Translations under genes and position numbers: made by a program | Assembly: GCA_944325315.1 (NCBI GenBank) | Contig: CALVAA010000006.1 | Span: forward strand, 47,780 to 111,779 | DNA: 64,000 bases | Direction of reading: 5' to 3' | DNA from: Candidatus Gastranaerophilales bacterium | Lineage (GTDB): Bacteria; Cyanobacteriota; Vampirovibrionia; Gastranaerophilales; Gastranaerophilaceae | The notes under the pieces: generated by a model | The model's database searches: none | What the model was told of the DNA's origin: nothing | What the model saw: only the letters and a program-made list of their open reading frames with translations | Shown here: positions 18,013 to 27,235 of the stretch, one piece after another | Numbering within the stretch: position 1 is the stretch's first letter | Layout of the letters: each line of letters begins with the position of its first letter

Positions 18013-18192
18013 CTATTCACTTACACTGATTACATTAACAGGACATGCTTCAGCAGCATCTTTAATGCAATCTTCATTGCCGGCAACTTTTGTTTCATCT
18101 ACCGTGCAAACATCATCTACTTTAAAAACATCCGAACAAAAAGATTCGCAAGCTCCGCATGCGATGCATCCGTCTTCAATAGTAACTTTCAT
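18013..18192 (-). CDS. Single-cluster [4Fe-4S] ferredoxin
   Basis: A 59-residue electron carrier. Cys9, Cys12 and Cys15 in CIACGAC plus Cys50 in CP form a CxxCxxC...CP set for one [4Fe-4S] cluster. Cys19 and Cys42 are placed like the extra disulfide pair of small single-cluster ferredoxins such as that of Pyrococcus. The protein is strongly acidic, as expected. ATG 18192 has a good AAGGAGA Shine-Dalgarno sequence 8 bases upstream and a well-matched promoter. Its redox partner is not evident; the TolC gene upstream is unrelated. Confidence 0.93.
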   Translation of the reverse strand: MKVTIEDGCIACGACESFCSDVFKVDDVCTVDETKVAGNEDCIKDAAEACPVNVISVSE

Positions 18193-18222
18193 TTAATGTC
18201 TCCTTATAAGATTAACAAAAAA

Positions 18223-18251
18223 AGTATATATAAAATTTATTTTTTTTACAA
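18223..18251 (-). promoter_or_regulatory. Promoter of the ferredoxin gene
   Basis: On the reverse strand TTGTAA (18251-18246) is followed after 17 bases by TATACT (18228-18223), close to the sigma-70-type consensus. The ferredoxin start is about 30 bases further on. Confidence 0.65.
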
Positions 18252-18256
18252 GATTA

Positions 18257-19708
18257 TTAAGGATGATAATTTTTGACTATTGTCTCTTTGTCGATTCTTC
18301 CGCTTGCAAAAAGCAATTCGCTTTGCGAAATATTATATTTTATAATTGCACTTACATATTCCACCCTTGCTTGCGTCATTTGGCTTTGCGCTTGAATTAC
18401 ATCCAAAAGTATACCTTTTCCGTGGTTAAACCTAAGCATTGCAAGTTTTACGCTTTGATTTGAATATTCAACCCTTTTTTTGGCAACTTCCATTTCTTTT
18501 TTATTAAAACCTGTTGAAACATATGCATCAACTATTTGTTGTTCAATTTCTCTTAGCTTGTTTTGGTATTCTAAAACTTTAATTTTGATTATTTCTTTTT
18601 GTGCTTTAATTTTTGTCAAAGTACCCATTATACAGTTTTCACCGGGCATCCAGCTCAAATATCCGGCTATAATGTAGTTTGGACTTACCGAATGGTTAAG
18701 CGTTCCTTGAAATTGCTGTTGAAAATTAACAAGCGGCTTTGGAAAAAAATCAGTCATATAAACATTTTTTATTTGTTTTTCATAAGCAATTAAATCACTG
18801 AAGCTTTTTAAGTCTTCCCTGTTTGAAAGTGCCTGTTTATAAAGTTCATCAACAGAAACCAACTTTTCATCAAGTAAATTCAGAGGATTAATATCATCTT
18901 CAAAAGGCATCAAGGCGGTCTCGACTTTTATTCCCATTAAGTTTGCAAGTCTGGTTTGTGAGAGTCTAAAATCGCTCAGAGCTTTATAGAGGCTTATTTT
19001 TGCTTGTGCTGATTCATTTTTTGAACGAACAACGTCAAAATTAGTTCCAAAACCTGATTTTTCAAGGTTTAACGCAAGTTTGTACTGCGCATTTCTTTCT
19101 ATTAAATTTCTTAAATATATTTCAATGTTTATTTTTGCAAGAAGCATTTGATAGTAATACTTAACCGTCAAAAAAACAACTTGTGATTTTGTGAATGTAA
19201 ATTCGTGTTTTTGAGCTTTTGAAAAATATTTAGCTGCCTTGGATTCAAAAATTTGTTTTCCGCCTTCGGTTAAATGATGCTCTGCAGTTATATTAACAGA
19301 TAAAGCAGTTTCGTGAAATGTGTCTCTTAATACTCCGCCAACAAGAATTTGCCCTCTATAGTCTGCAATATAAGAAGTTGCATTTAAAATAGGCAAAAAT
19401 TTTGAAAGAGAATTTTGATATTCGTACTTGCTGCTCAAATAAGTATGGTCTTTTATATCTATATCAAAATTATTTTTTAGTGCAACATCCAAACACTCAT
19501 CAAGACTGACCACGACATAATCTGCTTCAATTTCCTGTTTTATGAATTTTTCGATATCAATATCTTGAATATATTTTTCGCAAAACTCACTCAACTTACA
19601 TCCTTTTTCCTCTTTTAAAAGTATCGGGTTATCAAAAAGAGTTTCCTTAGCCAAAACAGATTGGACAAAAAAAATCGATATAATCAATATTTTTGACACT
19701 ATATGCAT
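18257..19708 (-). CDS. TolC family outer-membrane protein
   Basis: 483 aa. A signal peptide ends near VQSVLA. Two homologous outer-membrane-efflux halves follow, rich in long amphipathic helices: the first from LDECLDVALKNNFDIDIKDH, the second from DELYKQALSNREDLKSFSD. The end YSNQSVKLAMLRFNHGKGIL is typical of TolC-like channels. It would form a trimeric outer-membrane exit duct for efflux or type I secretion. No inner-membrane pump or adaptor is adjacent, so the partner is unknown. Its presence supports a diderm cell. Confidence 0.93.
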   Translation of the reverse strand: MHIVSKILIISIFFVQSVLAKETLFDNPILLKEEKGCKLSEFCEKYIQDIDIEKFIKQEIEADYVVVSLDECLDVALKNNFDIDIKDHTYLSSKYEYQNSLSKFLPILNATSYIADYRGQILVGGVLRDTFHETALSVNITAEHHLTEGGKQIFESKAAKYFSKAQKHEFTFTKSQVVFLTVKYYYQMLLAKINIEIYLRNLIERNAQYKLALNLEKSGFGTNFDVVRSKNESAQAKISLYKALSDFRLSQTRLANLMGIKVETALMPFEDDINPLNLLDEKLVSVDELYKQALSNREDLKSFSDLIAYEKQIKNVYMTDFFPKPLVNFQQQFQGTLNHSVSPNYIIAGYLSWMPGENCIMGTLTKIKAQKEIIKIKVLEYQNKLREIEQQIVDAYVSTGFNKKEMEVAKKRVEYSNQSVKLAMLRFNHGKGILLDVIQAQSQMTQARVEYVSAIIKYNISQSELLFASGRIDKETIVKNYHP

Positions 19709-19765
19709 TGAATTATTTTATATAATCCAAATAACAATAATAATATCTTTATCGGCTAATACTTT

Positions 19766-19775
19766 TGTGATAAAT
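19766..19775 (+). promoter_or_regulatory. TGTGATAAAT -10-like element of valS
   Basis: The same TGTGATA heptamer as before gpmI, placed 33 bases before the start codon in both genes. It is a probable extended -10 region. Confidence 0.4.
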
Positions 19776-19805
19776 TATTAGCATAACATTAGGAAGGATT
19801 AAATA

Positions 19806-22415
19806 ATGTCTGATAAACCAAATTCTGAATTATCAACCGTATATAATGCAAGAGAAATTGAAAATGAAATTTATAAATTTTGGGAAGAAAATGATTGTTT
19901 TAAAGCAGATTCAAGTTCAAAAAAAGAGCCATATTCAATAGTTATTCCTCCTCCGAATGTAACCGGGGTTTTACATATGGGCCATGCATTAGATGGCACT
20001 TTGCAAGACATTTTAATCCGATACAACAGAATGCAAGATAAAGAAGTATTATGGATGCCCGGGTGTGACCATGCGGGAATTGCAACACAAAATGTTATTG
20101 AAAAAAATCTTCATAAAAAAGGTCTTAGCCGGTTTGATTTAGGTAGGGAAAAATTCCTTGAAACAACCTGGCAGTGGGCAAATGAACACAAAAACAGAAT
20201 TTTGGAGCAATTTAAACTTCTGGGGGCAAGCTTTGATTTATCAAGAAAGAGATTTACTCTGGATGAAGGCTGTTCTAATGCAGTTAAAAAAGTTTTTGTG
20301 GATTTATACAACAAAGGATTGATTTATAAAGGAAGCTATATTGTTAACTGGTGTCCAAGGTGTCAAAGCGCCATATCCGATGTTGAGACAAACTACGAAA
20401 CAGAACCGGGCCATCTTTGGGAAATTTCCTATGCTCTGAAAGATCAAATGGGCGCTATAGTAATTGCAACAACCAGACCGGAAACAATGTTTGGCGATGT
20501 TGCAATTGCAGTTAACCCCAATGATTACAAATACAAAGATTTAATCGGAAAAACTTGCGTTATGCCCCTGACAGGAAGGAATATACCGATTATAGCAGAT
20601 GAATACGTTGATAAATCTTTTGGTACGGGTGCGCTTAAAATTACGCCTGCGCACGATCCGAATGACTTTGAAGTAGGCTTAAGACACAATTTAGCTCAAA
20701 TTAAAGTCATAGATGAAAAAGGCTGTATGATGCAAAACGAATATGTGCCGCCCCAAATTCAGGGTTTAACACGTGAAGAAGCACGCAAAAAAACCGTAAA
20801 AATGCTAGAAGAACATCAAGTACTGGTAAGAGTAAGCGAACATACACACAACGTAGGTAAATGTCAAAGATGCAACACTACAATAGAGCCCCTGCTTTCA
20901 AAACAGTGGTTTGTAAAAATGAAACCTCTTGCAAAACCTGCAATTGAGGCTGTTAAAAACGGCTCTATTAAATTTATTCCTCAAAGATGGGAAAAAAATT
21001 ATTTAATGTGGATGGAAAATATCCGTGACTGGTGTATATCAAGACAACTGTGGTGGGGGCATCAAATTCCGGCTTATTATCACAACAAAACAGGCGAAAT
21101 GGTAGTTGCTCTTGAAAATCCGGACCCAAACAATTATACCCAGGAATCCGATGTATTGGACACCTGGTTTTCATCCGGCTTGTGGCCGTTTGAGACAATG
21201 GGATGGCCGAATATCAACAATCCGGATTATCAAAAGTTCTATCCAACAACAACACTTGTTACGGGGTTTGATATCATCTTTTTCTGGGTAGCGAGAATGA
21301 TTACAATGGGACTTGAATTCACCAAAAAGCCTCCGTTTTCCACTGTATATATCCACGGGTTAATCCGTGATGAATTTGGACAAAAAATGTCTAAATCAAA
21401 AGGAAATACTATTGATCCTGTTGATTTAATTGAAAAATACGGCTGTGATGCATTGAGATTCACTCTTACATATCTTTGCACATACGGCGGACAAGATATT
21501 AAAATCAGCGATGAGAAGTTTGAATTCGGAAGAAACTTTGCAAATAAAATCTGGAATGCTTCAAGATTTGTCCTTATGAACATTTCAAAAGACAAAATTT
21601 TCGACTCGGTAGATACTACAAACCTCTCCATAGCTGATAAATGGATATTAAATGAATTAAATGAGACTATAAAAAGTGTAAATGAAAACATCAAAAACTA
21701 CAGAATCGGTGAAATTGCATCAATACTCTATGAGTTTTTCTGGAGCAAATACTGTGATTGGTATGTAGAACTTTCAAAAATTGAAAAAAATGAACAGGTA
21801 CTTGTATATATACTTGCTCAATATCTCAAACTTCTTCACCCGATAATGCCTCATATTACCGAAGCAATTTGGCAAAAAATGCCGGTTAAAAAAGAAAAGA
21901 AAGGCATCCTGTTTGAAAACTATCCAAAATACCTGGAAAAATTTGAATTTAATTCAGATGCAAAAAAAATGGAAACAGTTTTTGAGACAATAAAAGCTTT
22001 AAGGAACTTGAGAGCCGAGTTTAATATTCCACTCGCTTCAAAAATTGATATTATAATCGACAAAGACGAAAATCTTTATTCTCAAATCATTCCGTACCTA
22101 AAAAGACTTGCAAAGGTCAATTCTATTAAATTTGAAAAAGATTCAAGCATCAAAAAAAGCGCATGTTGTACTGTTTCTGATACAAAAATTACAGTTCCTC
22201 TTGAAGATATAATAGACTTAAAGCAAGAAATTATCCGACAACAAAAGAAAATGGATAAACTCTTAGGCGAACTCAACTCTTTAAATCAAAGGTTAAACAA
22301 TGAAAAATTCATAAAAAGTGCTCCTTTTGATGTTGTTGAAAAAACAAAAAATAAAAAACAAGAGCTTGAAGCTGAAATTAAAATTATTAAAAATACAATT
22401 ACAAAATTGTCTTAA
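19806..22415 (+). CDS. valS: Valyl-tRNA synthetase
   Basis: Charges tRNA-Val. 869 aa, normal for bacterial ValRS. The class I HIGH-type motif is HMGH at 57-60 after PPPNVTGVL, and the KMSKS motif lies near residue 527 (KMSKSKGNTIDP). Between them lies the CP1 editing domain, which removes mischarged threonine (ATTRPETMFGD). The C-terminus has the coiled-coil arm (from about residue 800) that contacts tRNA. AGGAAGG precedes the ATG. It appears monocistronic. Confidence 0.98.
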   Translation: MSDKPNSELSTVYNAREIENEIYKFWEENDCFKADSSSKKEPYSIVIPPPNVTGVLHMGHALDGTLQDILIRYNRMQDKEVLWMPGCDHAGIATQNVIEKNLHKKGLSRFDLGREKFLETTWQWANEHKNRILEQFKLLGASFDLSRKRFTLDEGCSNAVKKVFVDLYNKGLIYKGSYIVNWCPRCQSAISDVETNYETEPGHLWEISYALKDQMGAIVIATTRPETMFGDVAIAVNPNDYKYKDLIGKTCVMPLTGRNIPIIADEYVDKSFGTGALKITPAHDPNDFEVGLRHNLAQIKVIDEKGCMMQNEYVPPQIQGLTREEARKKTVKMLEEHQVLVRVSEHTHNVGKCQRCNTTIEPLLSKQWFVKMKPLAKPAIEAVKNGSIKFIPQRWEKNYLMWMENIRDWCISRQLWWGHQIPAYYHNKTGEMVVALENPDPNNYTQESDVLDTWFSSGLWPFETMGWPNINNPDYQKFYPTTTLVTGFDIIFFWVARMITMGLEFTKKPPFSTVYIHGLIRDEFGQKMSKSKGNTIDPVDLIEKYGCDALRFTLTYLCTYGGQDIKISDEKFEFGRNFANKIWNASRFVLMNISKDKIFDSVDTTNLSIADKWILNELNETIKSVNENIKNYRIGEIASILYEFFWSKYCDWYVELSKIEKNEQVLVYILAQYLKLLHPIMPHITEAIWQKMPVKKEKKGILFENYPKYLEKFEFNSDAKKMETVFETIKALRNLRAEFNIPLASKIDIIIDKDENLYSQIIPYLKRLAKVNSIKFEKDSSIKKSACCTVSDTKITVPLEDIIDLKQEIIRQQKKMDKLLGELNSLNQRLNNEKFIKSAPFDVVEKTKNKKQELEAEIKIIKNTITKLS

Positions 22416-22485
22416 ATATATTTTAAAGTTTTGTAAATAAATGTTAAAAGACATCCTATTTTGCTAAAGTATTTAAAACCTTGAC

Positions 22486-22504
22486 CGTAATTTTAAATAT
22501 TACG
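22486..22504 (+). repeat. Inverted repeat upstream of the small-protein pair
   Basis: CGTAAT and ATTACG flank seven bases, ending 16 bases before ATG 22521. It overlaps a TTGACC hexamer (22481-22486) that could be a -35 box. It may be an operator or a leader hairpin. Confidence 0.35.
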
Positions 22505-22520
22505 TTTTGAAGGGTAAATT

Positions 22521-22796
22521 ATGGATGCGATAAATTTTAACTTACGCTTTAATAGCCCAAATGACTTTAAAGGTGTTGAAAACAATACTACTGATAAGAA
22601 CGAAGTTTTTAAAAAAGAAACTTCAAAAAATACTACCAAAACAGAGCTGGATAATATAAATGCTGAAATCCAATCGCAAAATGTAAACGAAGTATTATCC
22701 GAAGCACTTTCTGATTTGTTTGATGCTTTCTATTCGTTTTTCACATACAACACTTCAAATAATCGGTTAAACAAGACTGATTCTGAAACAAAATAG
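22521..22796 (+). CDS. Small acidic protein, function unknown (first of a pair)
   Basis: 91 aa, no Cys, no signal peptide. It starts with MDAINFNLRF and is rich in Asn, Thr, Lys and Glu in the middle, with a predicted helix containing VLSEALSDLFDAFYSFF near the end. The neighbouring gene has a similar layout (MDxxN start, Asn/Lys/Glu-rich linker, VLNEINSTI, then a helix with IKSFFDSF), so the two may be distant paralogues. They are 21 bases apart and likely co-transcribed. No family was recognised. Confidence 0.65.
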   Translation: MDAINFNLRFNSPNDFKGVENNTTDKNEVFKKETSKNTTKTELDNINAEIQSQNVNEVLSEALSDLFDAFYSFFTYNTSNNRLNKTDSETK

Positions 22797-22817
22797 AGTT
22801 TATTTAGGAGAAATTTT

Positions 22818-23186
22818 ATGGATATAAGTAATTTATCAGGTTCTTATTTAAATTATATTCAACAAAATGCTTTGAAAAATAATGAAAATAAAAATACGCA
22901 AACGCAAAAAGAATCAAAAGAAAATAATGAAAGCAGTTATTCTAATGACGTTTTAAATGAAATTAACAGCACAATTGAAAATGAAAGCATCCGGGATATA
23001 TTAAACGACTATAAAAACGATATAAAAAGCTTTTTTGATTCTTTCAAAAATACAAACAGCAACAAAACTGAAACAATGCAAGATTTAGATAACTTAATTG
23101 ATAGTTATGATTCTTATATACAAGGTGCAAATTCCGCAATCAGCTCGGCAAGTGAAACACTCAGAAAGCTAGCACAAGAGATGTAG
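22818..23186 (+). CDS. Small helical protein, function unknown (second of a pair)
   Basis: 122 aa, no Cys, no signal peptide. Highly polar (Asn, Lys, Glu, Ser) with helices at about residues 44-75 and 85-120, ending in SASETLRKLAQEM. AGGAG precedes the ATG. It shares a general pattern with the 91-aa protein upstream. The short soluble helical form would suit a secreted or chaperone-like protein, but nothing in the sequence proves this. Its stop is 3 bases from that of the convergent glycosyltransferase. Confidence 0.65.
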   Translation: MDISNLSGSYLNYIQQNALKNNENKNTQTQKESKENNESSYSNDVLNEINSTIENESIRDILNDYKNDIKSFFDSFKNTNSNKTETMQDLDNLIDSYDSYIQGANSAISSASETLRKLAQEM

Positions 23187-23188
23187 AG

Positions 23189-23893
23189 TTAAAAATTAAA
23201 CCTGATTTTTAAAATATTAATCAAAGCCTCAAAAAAGATAGCTTTATTCATTTTCGATTTACCGTTTTTTCTGTTTTCAAATAAAATCGGAATTTCGATA
23301 ATTTTTGCATTTAAATTGTATGCCCGATACTTCATTTCAATTTGAAAACAATATCCTTTTGATTTAATGGTTGTAAGATTAATATTTTCAATAATACTTC
23401 GCCTGTATGCATTAAAGCCGCCGGTCAAATCTTTAATAGGACAATTAAGCAAAAAACTTGAATAAAAAGAACCACCCTTTGATATAAAATTTCTTAAAAA
23501 AGACCATCCCAAAACACTACCGCCTTTAACATTTCTTGAAGCAATTACTACGTCATTTGTTTTTAATTTTTCAAATATTTCTAAAAGATATTTAGGATTA
23601 TGGGAAAAATCCGCATCCATTTGTACAAAAGCATCAAAACCTTTTTTAAGACCAAAGTTGAAACCTTCAATATATGCTCCTGCAAGGCCTTCTTTTTTGT
23701 CTCTTGAAAGCAAACAAACGTTTTGATAGATTTCTTTTGCCCTCAAAACTTCGGCTTTTGTGCCATCAGGAGAATTATCATCAACTACCAAAACAGAAAA
23801 ATCATCCTTCAGTTTTAGCGAATTGATTTTTTCTATTAATGAAAATATGTTTTGTTTTTCGTTGTATGTAGGAATAATAATTAAAGTTTTCAT
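23189..23893 (-). CDS. Polyprenol-phosphate sugar transferase, GT2 (DPM1-like)
   Basis: 234 aa. Motifs of dolichol/polyprenol monophosphate mannose synthases are all present: IIPTYNEKQNI, VVDDNSPDGT, the DxD motif in MDADFSHNP, and DLTGGFNAYRR. It has no C-terminal membrane helices, as in the soluble DPM1 type. The enzyme would load a sugar from a nucleotide donor on to undecaprenyl phosphate. It lies 3 bases downstream of a polytopic membrane protein that could use such a lipid-linked sugar. Confidence 0.9.
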   Translation of the reverse strand: MKTLIIIPTYNEKQNIFSLIEKINSLKLKDDFSVLVVDDNSPDGTKAEVLRAKEIYQNVCLLSRDKKEGLAGAYIEGFNFGLKKGFDAFVQMDADFSHNPKYLLEIFEKLKTNDVVIASRNVKGGSVLGWSFLRNFISKGGSFYSSFLLNCPIKDLTGGFNAYRRSIIENINLTTIKSKGYCFQIEMKYRAYNLNAKIIEIPILFENRKNGKSKMNKAIFFEALINILKIRFNF

Positions 23894-23896
23894 AAG

Positions 23897-25471
23897 TTAT
23901 ATGTTAGTATTTAAAATTGTATTAATATAATATTCTTTTGATTTAGTCGGTGCAATATAGTTAAATTTTGTAATATTATTTTTCAAATAAAGATTAAAAA
24001 CTTTATCTGAAAATACAAGAGTATAATTGCTATTATTTTTTAAAAGATCATTAGCTTTAAATTTGTTTTCCATAAGTATAATATCGGCAGACGGCTTTTC
24101 AACGGCATCCAATGGGCTGACACCGAAATTTCCCAGGAAAAACATAAGCTCGTCGAACAAATAAGCACTGTACACCTGTTCTTGTCTGCCATCCATATAA
24201 ATTTTATTGTCCGGATAAAGCTTAAAAGCACAGTATGTTGCCACATAAAAAGGAGATAAAATATTTCCTTTTATATTATTAACTTTTAAAAACTCTACAG
24301 CCCAAACAGGATAATACTTAAAATAGCCGTCAAGAAAAGAAAATTTAACAGGGATACTAATAAAAATATAAAGACTGTATAGAGAAACTATAAGATAAAT
24401 TATTATATTTTTAAAATTTATCAGCTTTTTAATGCCTTCTTTTGAAATTTCAAGATAATTTCTTAATTTATTCATAATATCATTATATAAAGCAGTACAA
24501 TCATCAAATAAAAATACAGAATAAACAACAACAAAAAGACCGATATGTTTTATATATTTAGCTGATAAAAAACCGACCGTCAAAAGAATTAAAAGCTTTG
24601 TTTTATTTAATTTCGAATACGTAATTTTATACTTATAAATTTTATAGACATAGGAAGATAAGCCAAAAAATAATAGCAATTTATAAAAGATACCGGACAT
24701 TAAATTTCCGCTAAAAGAACTTTGCCACTCAGATATCCAAGATCTATCCAAAAAAGCGCTTTTTAACATAAAAGCCAAAAAATCAACGCCCCAGGGATTA
24801 ATCAAAAAAACAAGACAAACAAAAAAGAGAGCAACAAAATATTTTTTATAATCGTTTTTATTTAAATACTCTCCGATACCCCATAAAAAAAGAATTCCCA
24901 CTCCTGCTATAGAAGCACCGTGCGAATTTAGCCAAAAAAGCATAATCAAAGGAAGCAAAAAAAGAAATTTATTATCGCCTTGTTTAATTTTTTCAAGCAA
25001 CCCTATCCATATAGCAGCAAGTATAAAAGAAATCAGTTGGCATCTGACCGTTGCAGACAAAATCCCGGCTTGATGAAAAATCAAAAGAAGCAATATAAAA
25101 TATGATATTTTGCATGGATAACTTGTTTTATTTCTTATTTTTATTGCAAAAATTATAGCCAAGAATACTGAAAATATTAAAAAAGATTTTAAAAAAACAA
25201 GGGAAACAACAGAAAAATTTTTAGCAAAAAAATAGAAAATTCCGCTTGTAAGCCACTCGGGATCAAACCAGGTATTAGTATTTGTGTATGAAATGAAGTC
25301 TTGTTTTAAAGGGAAACCGTTCAAAAAGACGTGTTTACCTTGAATATATCTTGCCCAAAAATCAAAATCAATAATATTATATTTTATAGAAAGAGCACAA
25401 ACAAGAAAAAACAAGACAATATAAAAAATTGCAATTGAGAATCCTTTACTTAACAAGTTAGTTTTTTGCAT
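23897..25471 (-). CDS. Polytopic membrane protein, GT-C glycosyltransferase-like
   Basis: 524 aa with about ten to eleven membrane helices. The first extracytoplasmic loop contains FDFWARYIQGKHVFLNGFPL and SYTNTNTWFDPEWLTSGIF, a layout seen in GT-C-type transferases that use lipid-linked sugars and have acidic residues in loop 1. The C-terminal soluble part (about 395-524) contains KIYMDGRQEQVY. Coupling with the DPM-like gene immediately downstream supports a role in transferring sugar to a glycan or protein outside the membrane. The family assignment is an inference. Confidence 0.65.
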   Translation of the reverse strand: MQKTNLLSKGFSIAIFYIVLFFLVCALSIKYNIIDFDFWARYIQGKHVFLNGFPLKQDFISYTNTNTWFDPEWLTSGIFYFFAKNFSVVSLVFLKSFLIFSVFLAIIFAIKIRNKTSYPCKISYFILLLLIFHQAGILSATVRCQLISFILAAIWIGLLEKIKQGDNKFLFLLPLIMLFWLNSHGASIAGVGILFLWGIGEYLNKNDYKKYFVALFFVCLVFLINPWGVDFLAFMLKSAFLDRSWISEWQSSFSGNLMSGIFYKLLLFFGLSSYVYKIYKYKITYSKLNKTKLLILLTVGFLSAKYIKHIGLFVVVYSVFLFDDCTALYNDIMNKLRNYLEISKEGIKKLINFKNIIIYLIVSLYSLYIFISIPVKFSFLDGYFKYYPVWAVEFLKVNNIKGNILSPFYVATYCAFKLYPDNKIYMDGRQEQVYSAYLFDELMFFLGNFGVSPLDAVEKPSADIILMENKFKANDLLKNNSNYTLVFSDKVFNLYLKNNITKFNYIAPTKSKEYYINTILNTNI

Positions 25472-25553
25472 ATATTAATTCTAACTTAAAATTTAAATCA
25501 TCATTAATTATTAAGTTTTATTAACAAAAAATATAAAAAATAACAATTTTAGC

Positions 25554-25581
25554 TTGATAAAAAACTTTATTAAAATATAGG
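25554..25581 (+). promoter_or_regulatory. Candidate promoter of an intergenic RNA
   Basis: TTGATA (25554-25559), 16-base spacer, TATAGG (25576-25581). There is no coding gene downstream on this strand before the terminator at 25698-25728, which makes a small RNA likely. Confidence 0.4.
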
Positions 25582-25587
25582 GAACAG

Positions 25588-25728
25588 GGATTTAAAATTT
25601 TGTATAGAAAATTATGTCTGAATTTTAATATAGTTTTTAAAAAATAAGAGGATGAAAAAAAGATATTTTACTCTCTCTTGATATCCTCGTGTTTATAAAT
25701 GTTTGACTTAGCTCAAACATTTTTTTTG
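25588..25728 (+). ncRNA. Candidate small RNA between GT-C gene and murE
   Basis: About 140 bases of forward-strand sequence lie between a plausible promoter and a strong intrinsic terminator, while both flanking genes are on the reverse strand. No ORF of useful size is present. An internal GAGGAT (25648-25653) can pair with ATCCTC (25683-25688), followed by the terminator hairpin. No known RNA family (SRP RNA, 6S, tmRNA, RNase P) was recognised. This is a prediction from signals only. Confidence 0.4.
25698..25728 (+). terminator. Intrinsic terminator with no upstream forward gene
   Basis: Stem AATGTTTGA / TCAAACATT with loop CTTAGC is followed by a run of T. The T-run is only on the forward strand, so it would end a forward transcript, yet the neighbouring genes are transcribed the other way. 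Confidence 0.7.
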
Positions 25729-25735
25729 CCTAAAA

Positions 25736-27196
25736 TTAGTTTTTAAAAACTTTTACAACTTCTTCCCTGTCGTCAAAATGAATTGTTTTGTCTGATAAAA
25801 TTTGATACGTTTCATGACCTTTTCCTGCAAGCACAAGAACATCGTCAACGGTAGAAATATCCTTTAAAAGTTTAATTGCAAGGCGTCTGTCAGGTTCTAC
25901 AAAAACAGTTTTAGGATTTATAAGAGCAAGTCCTGATAAAATATCCGTTATTATTTGTTGAGGATCTTCATTGCGTGGATTATCGGAAGTAATTACAATT
26001 TTATCGCACAACTGCTGGGCAATTTTACCCATCTTTGGTCGTTTTGTGCAGTCTCTGTTTCCCCCGCAGCCAAAAAGACAAATCAAATTACCGTTTTTGG
26101 GCGTAAGCTCCCTTGCTGCTCTCAAAATATTTTCTAAGCCATCGGGAGTATGCGCATAGTCTACAATAACCATAGGATTTGTTTGTACAATTTCAAAACG
26201 GCCTGCAACACTTCTTGTTTTTTCAAGGGCAGATTTTATAACTTCCAAATCAATAGAATTTTTTAACCCTACACCAATTGCCGCAAGACAATTATATACG
26301 CTAAACATTCCGTTTAAATGAAGCTTAAAGTTAAGTGTTTTTTCTTTGTAACAACAGTCAAAACTAACGCCGTCATGCATAAAAACAATATTTTTAGCCA
26401 TTAAATCAGACTTGTTTTTTACACCGTAAGTTACAACATCAACTTCTTTATCTATCAAATCAATAAGTCTTTTTGAATATTTATCATCATTATTTATAAC
26501 TGCAAAATTACCTTTTTCGAGTCCTTTAAACAATTTTGCTTTTGCATGAAAATAATTTTCCATTGTTATATGATAGTCAAGATGGTCTTGAGTCAAATTT
26601 GTAAAAATAGCGCCTGAAAACTTGCAGTTTTTAACTCTGAACTGCTCAAGAGCATGACTTGAAACTTCCGTAATAACATTTAAAACATCAGCTTTTAGAA
26701 TTTTTTGTAAAGTTTCCTGCATCTTCGGAGCTTGCGGGGTCGTGTGTTTTGCTTCAAGGTAATCCGAAGAACTTGAAAGTTTATAGCCCAATGTACCTAT
26801 TAAAGCACACTTTTTATTTGCTTCTTCAAATATTTTTTGAGTCAAATGGCAAACTGTTGTTTTTCCGTTAGTACCGGTTACACCCATTAAATTAAGCTCA
26901 TGACTCGGGTTGTGATAAAAAACTGCAGCCAAATCTGCAATAGACTCCTGCGTAGATTTAACTATTATCTGAGGGATTTCAATATTTAAAGGCTTTTCTG
27001 CCATTAATGCCACAGCGCCTTTTTCAAATGCGCTTTGCGCAAAGTCATGGCCGTCAACATGTTCACCTTTTAAACAAACAAAAATTTCATGGGAATTTAT
27101 TGTATTAGAATTATACGAAATTCCTTTTATATCAACATCTTTAAAGTTTAATACATCAACAGTTTCAATATTTTTAATAATTGTACTTAAATCCAT
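25736..27196 (-). CDS. murE: UDP-MurNAc-tripeptide synthetase (meso-DAP adding)
   Basis: Adds the third stem-peptide residue to UDP-MurNAc-L-Ala-D-Glu. 486 aa. The P-loop GTNGKTT is at 108-114 and the carbamoylated-Lys region is HAKAKLF. SDNPRNEDP near residue 405 is the DNPR motif of enzymes selecting meso-diaminopimelate rather than lysine. The C-terminal AGKGHETYQ is also typical. It is the last gene of the rsmH-ftsL-PBP-murE cluster. Confidence 0.97.
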   Translation of the reverse strand: MDLSTIIKNIETVDVLNFKDVDIKGISYNSNTINSHEIFVCLKGEHVDGHDFAQSAFEKGAVALMAEKPLNIEIPQIIVKSTQESIADLAAVFYHNPSHELNLMGVTGTNGKTTVCHLTQKIFEEANKKCALIGTLGYKLSSSSDYLEAKHTTPQAPKMQETLQKILKADVLNVITEVSSHALEQFRVKNCKFSGAIFTNLTQDHLDYHITMENYFHAKAKLFKGLEKGNFAVINNDDKYSKRLIDLIDKEVDVVTYGVKNKSDLMAKNIVFMHDGVSFDCCYKEKTLNFKLHLNGMFSVYNCLAAIGVGLKNSIDLEVIKSALEKTRSVAGRFEIVQTNPMVIVDYAHTPDGLENILRAARELTPKNGNLICLFGCGGNRDCTKRPKMGKIAQQLCDKIVITSDNPRNEDPQQIITDILSGLALINPKTVFVEPDRRLAIKLLKDISTVDDVLVLAGKGHETYQILSDKTIHFDDREEVVKVFKN

Positions 27197-27235
27197 TTAT
27201 ACCACCTCAGCTATATCCATATTTTATCAAAAAAA

